Below are positions 47,026 through 58,796 of a DNA stretch of 64,000 bases, piece by piece (the first letter of the stretch is position 1; the number at the start of each line of letters is the position of its first letter). The notes under the pieces were generated by a model that was given only the letters and a program-made list of their open reading frames with translations, ran no database searches and was not told the origin of the DNA. The DNA is taken from assembly GCF_018687715.1 (NCBI RefSeq), contig NC_056762.1:30306864-30370863 (forward strand), given 5' to 3'. Made by a program: the position numbers and the translations under genes. The stretch is from Carya illinoinensis (Eukaryota; Streptophyta; Magnoliopsida; Fagales; Juglandaceae).

Positions 47026-47224
47026 CTTCGATCAGAGACCACCAAACCTTGGAGAGAAATATTCCGAATCCAACCAGTAAAGAGAGAGAGTGAGAGAGAC
47101 ACCAAGCCTTGCAAAGCGAGCGAGAGGCACAGAGATACAAAGAGAGAGATAGATAGTGCGCTGCGAGAGAGAAGAAGACAGAGACAGAGAGAGGCGCGAG
47201 ACTGACTGAGAAGTAAGAGAGAAC

Positions 47225-47262
<38 letters not shown>
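47026..47262 (-). other. Possible non-coding 5' exon
   Basis: A CT-rich, leader-like stretch on the minus strand ends in a strong donor (CGAAG/GTAAGTAACG at 47026/47025). A (GA)n tract occupies 47227-47260. No TATA box or downstream coding exon could be assigned, so this is only a hint of a transcribed unit. Confidence 0.3.
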
Positions 47263-47319
47263 ACACGTGTAAAACAAATTTTGATATAACTTCGGTTATA
47301 CGTACGTCCGAATTGACCG

Positions 47320-47695
47320 AATCAGCTTTGTTTGGTTTGTCAACTCAATTCAACTTATTTTATCTAATCATGGGCTTTGCTACACGCAGTTGGGAAACGC
47401 AGTCGGCGTGCAGTCGGCTGTACGGAATGAATAAAAAAAAATTATAAAAAAATTATTTTATATTCAGGGAGACCTGCATGAATTATAAAAAGTTATAAAA
47501 ATAATTTTTTTTTTTCATGTAGGTCCTGTATTAATTTTTTTTTACAGCCGACTGCACGCCGACTGTATTTCCCGACTGCACAAATCATTTCTCTCTAATC
47601 ATTAACTTACAACACGATAATTCAATTTTTTTAAATTTTAAAATAATAATAATATTTTAAATTTTCATCTCAACTCAATTTACTATCTAAACCGA
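47320..47695. mobile_element. Fagales-type MITE interrupted by a MULE MITE
   Basis: The left part (GTCAACTCAATTCAACTTATTTTATCTAATCAT) and the right part (TAACTTACAACACG to ATCTCAACTCAATT) together read as one copy of a MITE family with ATCTCAACTCATCT-like ends. It is split by the 222-bp element at 47372-47593. A second member of the family lies at about 63297-63505. The ends are decayed. Confidence 0.5.
47372..47593. mobile_element. Mutator-like MITE, 222 bp, 9-bp target duplication
   Basis: The 9-bp TCTAATCAT is duplicated on both sides (47363-47371 and 47594-47602), as Mutator-like elements do. Both ends carry GCAGTCGGCGTGCAGTCGGCTGTA as inverted repeats, with weaker identity in the outer 14 bases. 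The inside is AT-rich and non-coding. Confidence 0.78.
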
Positions 47696-48289
47696 GTCTA
47701 AATAGTCTAATCTGATCCTTACAAAAAAATCTTTAGCCTAAATTCTAATGACACAAAAATCCACAATTCCAATGACCGACCGATAAAACAAAAAAATTTA
47801 TAGACAGCCAACATAAAAAGGGCGTTGCGACTGATGATGCAAACAGGATATCAACATATCCAAGTTTACCATCCCAGTGAGCACATTAGCCTGCAAAAGA
47901 AAACTTGGAATGGACGTGCATACATACATACATTATATATATATATATAATTAATGTTCGGTATATATAGAAATCTTATAAAAATGAATATACAAACTAA
48001 TCATATGGATTGTTGTAAGATTTTTTTTTAGAAAAGTAATAAAGTATATTAATAAAAGAATAGGCAAAAAGCCACGTTTAGTACAAAAAATATCCTAAAC
48101 TACGTAGGAACAATAGAGATAAGGAAATTATGTAAATTTTAGCCATTAAAACTAACAACAATAGCCCAAGTACAAAGAGTTCTAAAAAAGAAAACTTTCA
48201 GCTCCTCCATTGATCCCATATAATGCATATCGGAATCATCTTCCAAATTACCTTAATCTGGTTGTTGCTTCTTAGACCTGTCCAGCTAG

Positions 48290-48830
48290 CAAGGACCGCC
48301 ACTACTGTTTCCAGCATAAACCAACCCAAGTCTAATCGACAGAATACCTCATTCCATAACCCTCAAGCAACCTCACAATGTAATAACAGATGGTCCACAG
48401 ATTCACCCCCATTCCTGCACATACAACACCAATCCATGATGATCACCCTTCGTTTTCTCAAATTGTTCGTTATGAGGATCTTGCCCAAGGAAGCAGTCCA
48501 CACAAAGAAAGCCGCTTTGAAAGGCACCTTGTGTTTCCAAAGCCTTTTCTAAGGAAACTGAGATGGTTGCTCTTGTGCCAGAGCCTTATAAAAAGCGCGG
48601 ACTGAAAACAAGCCTTTTATTGATGGTACCCACCACAGAAAGTCTAGAATCTGGTTGCTTGGTTTGGTTAAATAAAGGAGACTGAAAAAGGCTTCAAAAC
48701 TGTCCATTTCCCAATCTTGTGCCGCCATGCTGAAGCTGATGTTCCACTGGATTTTCTCTCCCATTACCACCATGACTTCCGCGATTGATGCTTCTTTATC
48801 ACTTGCAACCAATAATAAAGTTGGGAATAA
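48290..48830 (-). pseudogene. LINE zf-RVT C-terminal domain
   Basis: The frame 48812-48549 (FLWWVPSIKGLFSVRAFY) and its continuation with a WCCMC motif and a later HLLLHC form the zinc-binding domain found after plant LINE reverse transcriptases. At least one frame change divides it. Confidence 0.7.
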
Positions 48831-49024
48831 ATCCTTAAAAGCACAATTACCACACCAGGTGTCGTACTAGAATTTGATCATGTTCCCCTCTCCTAAACAA
48901 AGCCTCATGTACTGAGAGAAAACCTCCCATCCATGTCTGATGTGTTTCCACAATCCCACACCATGCACCCCTCGCACTTCCTTAGTACACCATTCACCCC
49001 ATAGTCCCCCATACTTACTTTCAA

Positions 49025-49905
49025 TCACCAACTTCCAGAGGGCTTTTGTTCTCTATAATATCTCCATAACCACTTTCCAAGTAATGCCCGATTAAAGATT
49101 CTCAGCTTTCTAATGCCCAATCCCCCATTCGAGATAGGCCTACACACCTGTTCCCATCTAATTAGATGAAACTTGAACTCCTCTCCTATTCCACCCCACA
49201 AGAAGTCCCGTTGTAATTTCTTAATGCGAAGTGTCACCCTTGCTGGAATAGGAAATAGGGACAGAAAGTAAGTTGGTAGGTTAGAAATAGTACTCTTAAT
49301 TAGCGTAATCCTACTCCTTTTTGAAAGGTACATTCTCTTCCAGCTTGCTAATCGTCGCTCGACTTTCTCAATCATTGTATCCCAAAGCGCAACTGCTCTC
49401 AAGGGGGCCCCCAATGTTAGGCCTAGATATGTCATAGGGAGTGTAGTAGTCTTACACCCCAAAGTATTAGCCAATTGCCTTAAACTCTGAACACCACCAA
49501 TAGGCACCATCTCTGATTTGTCCAGATTCACTTTCAAACCTGAAACTACCTCAAAGCAAAGTAGGAGTGCCTTCAAAACTCGAAACTGAGATTGATTCAC
49601 CTCGCAAAAAATGAGTGTGTCATCTATAAACAACAAGTGAGAAATGTTAATACTACCCCCCCCTCGGGGGGTCCAATCAAATAGCCAGTCATATGCCCAT
49701 TTGCAACCAGAACTGAGAACATTATGCTCAAAACCTCCATCACAATGACAAAGAGTAACAGGGACAACGGATCTCCTTGTCTTAGGCCTCTTGTGCTATT
49801 AAAGAATCCAGTTGGGCTTCCGTTTATTAGGACTAAGAATTTCACCGTAGAAATACACCATTGGATCCAAGATCGCCATCTCTCCCCAAAACCACACGTC
49901 CCCAA
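49025..49905 (-). pseudogene. LINE reverse transcriptase, palm and thumb
   Basis: Two overlapping frames. 49905-49624 has GLRQGDPLS, and 49636-49025 has FIDDTLIF, the catalytic palm motif, then GLKVNLDKSE and a thumb ending LGKWLWRY. A frame change lies between them near 49630, next to a CCCCCCC run on the plus strand that may be its cause. Confidence 0.83.
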
Positions 49906-50242
49906 AATGTCAATAAGAAAGTCTCAGTTAACATGATCATACGCCTTGTCCATATCTAATTGCATATAATCCCTGAATAACCCACTTTCAGTCTACTATC
50001 CAGACATTCATTAGTAATGAGCACTACGTCTAAAATCTGTCTATCCTTTACAAAAGCATTTTGAGGCTTTGAGATTATCTTTCCTATGGTCTCACTAGGG
50101 CGATTTGCAAGTACCTTGGAAAGAATCTTGTAGACCCCATTAACTAGACTAATGGGTCGAAACTCCTTAATGTCCTTTTTGGTATCAAGGCTAGAAAAGT
50201 GACGTTTAAGCTTTTCTCAAACTATCCAAACGAATGAAACTT

Positions 50243-50920
50243 CTAGAACACCTTCATAAGGTCATCTTTTAAGACCTCCCAACAAGTTTGGAAGAATCCC
50301 ATAGAGAAACCATCAGGACTCAGAGCCTTGTCTTTAGCCATTTTCCTTACCACTTCTAGCACATCCTCCTCTTCAAACGACCTCTCTAGACGATTGGCTT
50401 CCAAAGGCCTAATGGAATCAAAAGCCAACCCCTCTAGCTTAGGCCTCCACCCCTCCTGCTCAGAGAGAAGCTGTTCAAAAAAACTAACCACATGATTGTT
50501 AATCACCTGTACATCCTTGCAATCTGCACCATCAATCTTCAATATCTCAATGTTGTTGGATCTCCTGTGAGAATTAGCTGCCTTGTAAAAAGACTTTGTG
50601 CTACGATCACCTTTCTTCAACCATAACTCTCTAGACTTCTGCCTCCACGAAATCTCTTCTAGTAGGATGATCCTCTCGAGCTCTACGATCAATGCTAACT
50701 TTTGAGCTAATTCCTCCAGATTCAAAGGCCTTGACTCTTGTAACCTTTCTAGCTCATGTATCTCCCTTTGCTTGATTTTCTTGAGCTTCCCAATATTACC
50801 AAAGGACTGCATGTTCCAAAGCTTTAAATCTTGCTTTAGAGCCTTTAGTTTTCTAGCAAAAATGAAACTTGGCATACCCTGTCTAGTATGAAGACCACCA
50901 CTGTCCGACCCTATCCACAA
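50243..50920 (-). pseudogene. LINE linker and start of reverse transcriptase
   Basis: 225 open codons. WLKKGDRSTKSFYKAANSHR and DKALSPDGFSMGFFQ are standard plant L1 motifs between the endonuclease and the RT palm. The first part is helical and basic. Confidence 0.78.
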
Positions 50921-51086
50921 AGCCTTCTGATTTCAGCCACATATTTTCAAACTTAAAATTCTGACGCCTTCTTTGAATCCCTCCACAATCCAACATAATG
51001 GGCCAATGGTCCGCGCAAACGAGGCAATCTCTTTTGCCACACTTCTGGACAGTGAATTTCCCACTCCGGGGATATTAAGAATCTAT

Positions 51087-51671
51087 CTAATCTTGACCAT
51101 GATTATTAGCCCATGCATATATACCCCCCACCAATGGAAGGTCTTCTAGGTTCAACTCAAAAATGCATTCCGAGAAATCGGACATTGTTGGGCGCATTCT
51201 TCTGTTTCCAAAACACTCGCTTGTGAATCTTGTTACATTAAAATCACCATCAATGCACCAAGGGAGATCCCACCAGCTGTGTAGCCCAGCTAGTTCATCC
51301 CATAGTAATCTATGATCTCTGTCTATATTAGGGCCATATACACCTGCAAAGGCCCACATATACCCATCGATCACACTCCTAAAAGAACATGCTACTGTAA
51401 ACATCCCGACGAACTCCTCTAGTTTCTCCACCACCCGCTGGTCCCACATCACCAACACTCCTCCTGAGGCCCCATTAGCTGCCAAATACACCTAATTGAC
51501 ATGAACACAGCTCCATATACTTCGTATTATTTTTGTAGTGACCGTTTTCAACTTCGTCTCCTGTAGACAAACAATGTTCGCCTTCCACCCACATAGTAAG
51601 TTTCTTACTTGAAGATGCTTACTAGCATCGTTTAGTCCACGGACATTCCATGAGAGAATTTTTGGTTTCAT
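51087..51671 (-). pseudogene. LINE endonuclease
   Basis: The ORF2 start at 51671 reads MKPKILSWNVRGLND, the canonical opening of the APE-type endonuclease, and QETK follows. A stop near 51492 interrupts; then 51491-51087 continues with GGVLVMWD, AFAGVYGP and GDFNVT, ending in a stop at 51087. This enzyme nicks target DNA to prime reverse transcription in intact LINEs. Confidence 0.83.
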
Positions 51672-51719
51672 TTATTGGAAGAAGCTAGCCCCTTCCCTTT
51701 GGACCTATCCCTACTTGAG

Positions 51720-53442
51720 CTACCTTCAGAATTCATGGACCACGTTAGCCTATTGAGTTCTCTCTATTTCTTGGACCCAATTTTCCTTTATTGTTGGTGA
51801 CCCGCTTCAATAGCAGTAAGTAATGCCATGCATTGCTCCTCATAACCTTCACACTTTAGTCCTACCATATCCTAAATGTCATTCACTGTCTGATACGCTG
51901 GATGAATCTGGATACATACGGTTCAGAGGTATTGGGTTCTGCACCCTAAACTCCTTCTGCCCCTCCATGTTCACTTCTCCAATCACTAAACCAATATCCC
52001 CTCCATGATCATTAATCCCCTGTAGGAGCCTGTGTGGACTCTCTTCGTCATATAGAAAAAGATCACTGGCCGAATCCTCTGCTTCTCCTTCATCACTGTT
52101 TTCCACCACCATTATGTCACTGGCTGGGCTGCCATCTTCTTCCCCTTGCCCCGTCGATAGGTTTTGTTCACTCCCCAGGGGGAAACAAACACTTGGTGGT
52201 AGAGAGAGCACCACCAAGGGATCTGTCGGCGTCATCTGTTCTAGAAGCTTTATATTGGCGGGAGTACCACCATCGGCGTCGTCTGTTGGTGGGAATACCA
52301 TCATCGGCATTGTCTATAGATCTATCGTCCATTTCTGGTTATTATTCCTCATCGGAGCTTGGTTTTTCTCGTCGTTTGGTAGGACGGCAGGTTTTGTCGA
52401 AAAGAGTACCACCGTCGGCGCCGTCTGTTGGTCGGATAGCAGGTTCTATTGCTATTGCGACACCAACTCAGGCGGAGGAGGACCCCCTCTCTGCTCCGAA
52501 CCCCTGACTCGATTCCCGTCTCCTAACCCGTGCCTTCCATTCCTGATGGGCCGGGTTCTTTGAGTTGAAACTGGGCCCAGGTCCAACCCAAACCGAGGGC
52601 CTAGTTGTTTCCTTCCCAGGAAACCTTCTGTTATGGTCCATGGGCTTTGTAACAGCCCAGCCCGATTCCTTATCTCCCCTTCTTATATTGGTACGGGCCA
52701 TGGGCTTACCCAGCCCAAATCCTGAGCCCGAAGCCCTTGGCCTCTGAAAGGCCTGATTACTACCCCTAAAACTCACCGTTTCATCCCTTAACTTAAAAGA
52801 CTTGACCACTATGGACACCTCCCCTTGCAACTTCCTCAATTGTACCTACAAATCTCTTACCAGTGACAGCATCTCCCTCACGTCTCCTCCACCCTTTCTC
52901 TCCCTAGACTGACCTTGAGGGGCTCGATGCACAGTACCCCCGCCGAAACCAGATGGCTCCGCATGCATCCCTTCCATTGTCAGAGCTTCTTTGTACGACT
53001 TCCCCTTATCTCCTCTTGTGACTGTGCCATGGCTGCTTCTTACCACCTGAAAACTCTCCCTCAACGCCTCATGCAATCTACTCCAACCACGACCTCCCTC
53101 CTCTTCAAGGATAAAAATGGAACTATTTCGTCCCCCCTTCACCGTAAACTACCCACCTTCACAAATCGACCACGACTGTTCAAACATCTCTGAACGATAA
53201 AACTCCAGTATCCCTCCCTCCTAGATAAATAAAAATCTTCTCTTTTATCTGTCGCACACCCCCTCCAATGCTCCCCCTAACCATTGTGCAGTTCCCAGTC
53301 CGAGCAGTAACTCCTGCTTGAACCTCCTTCCTCTCTCTGTGATGAGGATCAAGCCACCCTCTCTCACAACAGAAAATAACTTGGTATCAATCACAAACTC
53401 TTTCATGAAGCCCATCACGAACCTCGTCGGCGTAATAATCAC
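51720..53442 (-). pseudogene. LINE ORF1 remnant
   Basis: Opens MIITPTRFVMGFMKEFVIDT and continues with ERGRRFKQELLLGL, resembling the N-terminus of plant L1 ORF1 proteins. Ser/Gly/Pro-rich remains of the C-terminal half follow (52310-51879 acidic, 52839-52468 basic). Several frame changes and stops are visible. ORF1 proteins bind the LINE RNA. Confidence 0.55.
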
Positions 53443-53474
53443 ACTAACTAAAAATCATCCTCGATGGCGAAAAT

Positions 53475-53849
53475 GAACTCTGGAAAAAAAAAAAAAAAAA
53501 ATCGCACTTGTACAAACTTTTAGAAAATATATGCAAATCTCTATATAATAGACCTAACACTTATGTGTTACTATGGGATTGCGTGGGGAAGAGACATTTA
53601 TATTGATTAGTTAATATAATTAAGGTGTGCATGCATATAGAAGTTTATATATATTGTTTATTAGAAGAAAGGCCCCTAGTAAGTCCTGACCAAATGCTTC
53701 TTCAAGTATTGAAGTTTTACATCCAGGAATGTAATCAGAGAGCCTTAGTAGTGTTGACGGCACCTGCCAAACAGCAGACATTTTTTTTTTTGGGTTGGCA
53801 CCGGGTGTTTTGGAACAACGTCCTAACATTTTTAGTGAAGACAATAGCT

Positions 53850-53906
<57 letters not shown>

Positions 53907-54130
53907 GGGAACTGCAATAGAGAGGGTGGGGGGGGGGAGGTGAATTATATTTTTCAACCATGAACTACCACCTTTTTTTTCAATCTGGACCCTAAATTAC
54001 CAAAACTGGCAATTGTAACATTCAGATCTTAGCTGCTGGTACAAATTTCCAAATTTTGGTGGTTTAGGGTACAAATTGATAGTTACAGCAGTTTTTTGTG
54101 CAAATGAAAGAAGAAAACAATGGTTTTGTT

Positions 54131-54182
<52 letters not shown>

Positions 54183-55141
54183 GTGGTTGTTCAAAATATA
54201 ATTTCCCCAATAAAATTCACAATGATTTTTACATATTATAGGAACTTCTTATGCGGTCCATCGGTAATAGGAAAACACATCAAATCAGTTAAAAAACTAT
54301 CAATACGTCAAAATAGAGGAGAATTAACAATTAGATCCAACTCAGCACAAGCAAAACAGCTCATAGACAAATACAACTGAAGATGAGGATAAGTCTCCAA
54401 GGGAAAAAATGTTAAAAGCAAAATAACTTCCAGAGCTAAGGTCAATACTCAATATAACTAATATCTTAAATCCATAATTAGTTCCAGCTTATAAAAAGAT
54501 TGAGAAAATTGTAAGAAAGGTCTTGAACGGTTCTCAAAAAGGTCTCTCAATCAAGTTTTGGAGTGTAGACAGACTGTTGGACAAAATCAGACCCATTTTG
54601 CAATGATCTTTGAGTTGCTTATCTGATAAATCAAAAGCACTCGAAATCTTAATGGCTTTTCCTTTGCACTCCTATGCACATCACTCAGATTATAACATCC
54701 AATGCCATAATCATAATCCTAATATCCTAACTAGCTGTCATAAGCTACTCCTGGAAAATTCTGTAGCAAATCTTCTTGCTAGTTTTCAAATTTTGGACTT
54801 GACGGTCTGATTTGCCATGAAGATATCTAGCTCTATCCCAGATTGAGTTCATAACAATCTTTCCACCATTAACCCTCACGTCAAAGATCATTGTGGCACT
54901 ATTGTCTTATATGAGAATATCCCTTCCCACATATTTCAACAAGAATAAATCTAATTGGAAGCCTCTTTATCAACTTTATTGACACATCAAACTTACCATT
55001 AATGTGGAAGTTTACCACATCAGCTTACACTCAAAGATACAAGCACTTTGGATTTTTTTATGAATATAATCAGTCTCACAGTAGGTGGTATATTACACAC
55101 AACGCTTTGTAAATAGCATACTCATAATCGTAGCTTTAGAG

Positions 55142-55193
<52 letters not shown>

Positions 55194-55470
55194 CTTCAAT
55201 GCTCAAGGTGTTCCATTACTACTACAGAGCAACCTATAAGACAATAACACCCCGCTTAGGTTTTAGAATAAAATCACTTTTAGAGATTCTCGGGGAAGCC
55301 GAAATGCTACTACAAAACTTGATTTCAAAAAATATTTTCTTATACTTGCGCTAGATACAAATATTTATATAATAAATAAAATTATTCTTTATTAAAAATA
55401 CTAAGATCATAAGAGAGAGTGCACGACAGTATTTATTAAAAATTTTCAAAATCTATGTCATAAAATCATA
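53475..55470. other. Intergenic DNA with homopolymer and microsatellite tracts
   Basis: Contains an A run (53479-53500), (TA)n at 53859-53904, the G39 tract, and (CT)n at 55143-55191. On the minus strand near 54780-54890 a short frame reads MIFDVRVNGGKIVMNSIWD, but it has no recognisable family. Confidence 0.45.
54142..54180 (+). repeat. Homopolymer G39 after T10
   Basis: Thirty-nine consecutive G bases, preceded by ten T (54132-54141). Such runs are very rare in plant DNA. It could form quadruplexes, or may reflect a sequencing or assembly artefact. Confidence 0.9.
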
Positions 55471-55479
55471 ACTTAAAAT

Positions 55480-56830
55480 CTTTGTACATGATCGAGGCCA
55501 TTGTCTTGTCTCCCTAGACTAAGTCTCATCTTGCAGCTCTACCTATTTATTCTGACCTAGGGTTGTTTAAAAATATAAAACAAACTAAAATGAGTCGATA
55601 ATTCAGTAAGAAACTCATCATAATATAAACATACTTAATATAAGGTTTTTATATAAAAACAAAATCATGCTGAGAGCTTAAAATCATGATGATCATATTG
55701 ATGCTTATGCTACGCATGACTAATTTATTTGAATTAACTGACTGATTTGATTTATCTAACTGATATGACTGGCCAACACACTTAACCTTGTGTCCAAGGT
55801 TGTGCACCGACCCCACGTCCCATGGCCGCAAGGGGAGCCGATGATAGTATTATGGCATACTATGGTGGACCACGCTTGAATCCGTGGCTTGCACAGCCAC
55901 CCTGAAACAACATTGGTACTATGCATCTGAATGGCCATCTAATTAAACTGATCTGATTTTTATCTTACACTTGAACTTAAGAAAACTTATGTGTCTTATG
56001 CAACGTGAGATGCATAATACATACATAACTATAATATGGGGAATAAAACATGATGAATGACGTGCTTGCAATTATCATGACATGCATGATACATAAATGC
56101 TAATTTTCAAAGAACTAGCTTTAATAATAATATATATAACTAGCTAACATATATTAATCATAATTTATGATCAAGGTACTTACTTTGTAGTATTGCTTCC
56201 TAAAATTTCCGACACAAAATTGATCACGATGTGATGGGGGGACGACGGTTGTTGTGATTAGGAGGGAGAAAGAGACAATGATGGCCTTGCCGTTTTTCAT
56301 GGTGGCGGGTGGGGGTGTGGGGAGATGAGGCTACGGCATGCTAAAAGTAAAAAGAGAGCTAAAAAACAAAAAGTCTAAGCTTGAATAGGTAGGTGCACAT
56401 ATAATGCACAAGACTCTATTTATAGGATGGTGTGGGTTGGGTTTAGAAATTTTAAGGTGAAGAGAATTCTAGAATTGTAATCCAAGTGTGTTTGAAATTA
56501 AAAACATACTCTTTATTTTTTATAAGTAAATTAAAAACATACTCAAGTAGTTCATTTAATGTAGAATTGAAAGTGACTAGAACTGTGTAAGGAAATTCAA
56601 TCAGTGATGATTTTAAATTGAAGTAAATTTCTAATGGCCGATCTTTAAATTCTAAAATGAGTCTAAACCGTTTAATAAATAATAAATAGGATTTAATCTA
56701 GTTATTGAGCTTAATTAAAACTCCTAATCAAATTCAATAATTTATAGCTCGTGGGCTTATCCAATATGGCCCATGAAATATAATTTAAGCCCAATAAAAT
56801 TATCAATATTCCTACCTTGATTTTAAGGAT
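55480..56830 (-). mobile_element. Probable LTR-type remnant
   Basis: On the minus strand a TATA box (CTATAAATAGAG at about 56431-56442) is followed by a leader-like stretch and a donor-like AAA/GTAAGTACC near 56185. The stretch 55760-55930 (for example CATGGCCGCAAGGGGAGCCG) and the GGCCCAT/GCCCAATAAA phrases near 56750-56800 recall plant Ty3-type LTRs. No matching second LTR, primer site or coding domain was found and ends are not defined, so this is tentative. Confidence 0.3.
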
Positions 56831-57180
56831 AGGCGAATTGGAGGAAGTAACAGAATTATTGTTTCTAAAAATTAGAGACTTTACCAATTTGTTAATTAGT
56901 TGATTTATTTCATTAATTTTAGGGATTGTTTCCCTTAGATTTAGGAGTTTGAATTATTTTTTATTGAAATCTAGATTGTGGGAGAGCTAGCTGAACCCTA
57001 CCTCTATTTATTTTGATTTTGCATTGTATTTCTATTATGCTATTTTCAATAAAAGTTTAAACACTTGTTGTTGAGAATTGAGTGTTAGCCTGATTTAGCC
57101 TTGATTTTCATACTCCAACCAATTTGGATCTTGGTGTTGCCCCGAGGTAATCCTTAATTCATCCATCCAACACGACCGAT
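56831..57180 (+). other. Transcript-end-like DNA before the third viral fragment
   Basis: TCAATAAAAG (57048-57057), a possible poly(A) signal, is followed by a stretch that ends near CCCGAGGTAATCC (57139-57151), which looks like the R-U5 part of an LTR. No partner copy exists in the window. It joins directly to viral coding sequence at 57181. Confidence 0.3.
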
Positions 57181-57711
57181 TTGAGTAAAGAGCAGGAACA
57201 TGAAAACATGCTCCTCTCTATCATCTCACAGATTCAAGACCCTGAACTAAAAGAGAAATATCTCAAGAAGCTCAAGGAGACAATGACTCGTAAAGAGACA
57301 TCGTCTTCCAAAGGCAAGATTTCTTTTGAAAAAACTTTGGGACTCTTTCAAAAACAAAAACCCAAAGATATTTCATTAAAGGATTTACAGCATGAAATAT
57401 CTCTTGTTAAAAAAGAGATTACTGAACTCAGAGAAGAGATCAAACATCTCAAATATGAGAATGCTTCTTTTAAACAAGATTTAGCATGTTTAAAGTTGGA
57501 TAAAGAATTTGATCATGATAGTCCTTCTGGTGAAGAATCAAACCAGTCAGACCATGCTGAACCCTCTAGTCCAACTAAGGATATTTGCTTGATTCACCGT
57601 TCTGTTCCACAGAAATGGTTTTGTTTGGTAGAGATTATTGTTAATCATGAATACAAATTCTTTGCTATTGCTTTGATCGATTCAGGGGCGGATCTTAATT
57701 ATCTATAATAA
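57181..57711 (+). pseudogene. Third caulimovirid fragment: coiled coil to protease start
   Basis: About 175 codons align with the middle of ORF1 in viral copy 2. The match begins just after the zinc knuckle, runs through ISQIQDPELK and the coiled coil (LKDLQHEISLVKKEI), and stops inside the protease motif (IDSGADLN). It is on the opposite strand from copies 1 and 2, with no other viral DNA next to it. Unlike them it is open throughout, but it is truncated at both sides. Confidence 0.85.
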
Positions 57712-57844
57712 TATTTTATTATTATAGAGAATGTGATGGCTAATCTAATGTAGATTTTAAGTGTTGAGTGGTTAGCTAAAAGTTAAAAAATTACATATTC
57801 TTCAAATTTTGAAGATTGAAATAGCCAATCCAATGCCAATGCTC
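57706..57844. mobile_element. Right end of a PIF/Harbinger-like element
   Basis: It ends with the complement of GAGCATTGGCATTGGATTGG and then TTA, and includes the CTTCAAATTTTGAAG phrase and the ATAATATTTTATTATTATAG stretch shared with the right end of the element at 34531-45158. The left end was not found. It abuts the third viral fragment directly. Confidence 0.6.
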
Positions 57845-57924
57845 TTACATGAAAGAGTATTCATACTATAATTTTTTCTAAAAAATATAATAAGTCCTAC
57901 AGTAAGCTGTGTACGTACTTACAC

Positions 57925-58205
57925 ACCAGAGTCATAAACAAACATAACTGATAATCTACATGTAAATTCTTTCCGGTTTTCATTGATTTCTAAAACAATC
58001 ATGTGTGTTTTCATATTTCACATGTTGTTAATTATGTTTTCCGAAATTTGCAATTAAGTTCTCTTGACCAACAACCAATAAAATTTATAGAAATAGGTTA
58101 TAATTATAGAAAAGAGCAATAAATAAAACTAGAAAAGTACTAAAATGAAAAGAGCCGTAACCAAGCTTTAGGCCTGTTTTGGGTTTTGCGGTAAATGTGT
58201 TAAAG
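57925..58205. repeat. 270-bp direct repeat, copy A
   Basis: From ACACACCAGAGTCATAAAC to GTAACCAAGCTTTAGG and TTTTGCGGTAAA. It is about 90% identical by eye to 63513-63785, in the same orientation. It is non-coding. Confidence 0.8.
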
Positions 58206-58504
58206 GTTAAATACTTTTAAATTTTTTTTTAATAAGAAATTGAGATTGTTTGGAGTTTATATATTAAAGCACGTTTAAAAAAAATTATCATTATGATGCT
58301 TTAAAAGTATCTTTTTTAAATAATAGAGAACATAATTTAAATATTAGAAAAATTGTCAATAGATAAAAATATCTATACAATTTTTAAAATCTCAAGAATA
58401 AGGTCATAATTTTTAAAAAATCAAATAATCGTTATTTATATTTTATAAAACACTTTTTAATTTGATTCCAAACAAATTTAACATATTTAAAAATATTTTA
58501 AATA
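58206..58504. other. AT-rich spacer
   Basis: About 300 bases of AT-rich DNA with no coding, repeat or structural signal that I could recognise. Confidence 0.4.
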
Positions 58505-58710
58505 TATCCTCAAAATCCGGCACGGCCCGAAATCTGATTTCGGACATGGTTAAATCCAGGCCGGCATCCGGATTTGAAAAACCTGATTAATCCGGTCTGG
58601 GTACCGGATTTTATAAACTGAAAAAAGAAAACCCTAATTCTAACCCCCCCATTCACCCAGGTTTTATAAACCAAAAAAAGAAAACCCTAATTCTACCTGC
58701 CTCCCCAATT

Positions 58711-58714
<4 letters not shown>

Positions 58715-58793
<79 letters not shown>
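58715..58793. repeat. (CT)n tract, 79 bases
   Basis: Uninterrupted CT, placed like the CT-rich leader of the related hAT element. Confidence 0.9.

Positions 58794-58796
<3 letters not shown>

Larger units (their letters stand above)
48021..53470 (-). mobile_element. Decayed L1-type LINE
   Basis: Read on the minus strand: ORF1, then an ORF2 with APE-type endonuclease, reverse transcriptase and zf-RVT, then a short poly(A) tail seen as T9 at 48021-48029. All frames are broken. No target duplication was found, so the exact 5' limit is uncertain; an A run at about 53479-53500 lies just outside. It is the only recognisable non-LTR element with most of its length present. Confidence 0.82.

Noticed and set aside
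52034..52563. Two overlapping plus-strand frames of about 150 codons
   Set aside because: They lie antisense to the LINE ORF1 remnant and have no family resemblance.
48021..53500. Target duplication around the LINE
   Set aside because: No matching short repeat beyond the T9 tail at 48021 and the 5' limit near 53470 was found, so none is claimed.
53997..54194. Poly-proline protein on the minus strand
   Set aside because: It comes from translating the G39 homopolymer.
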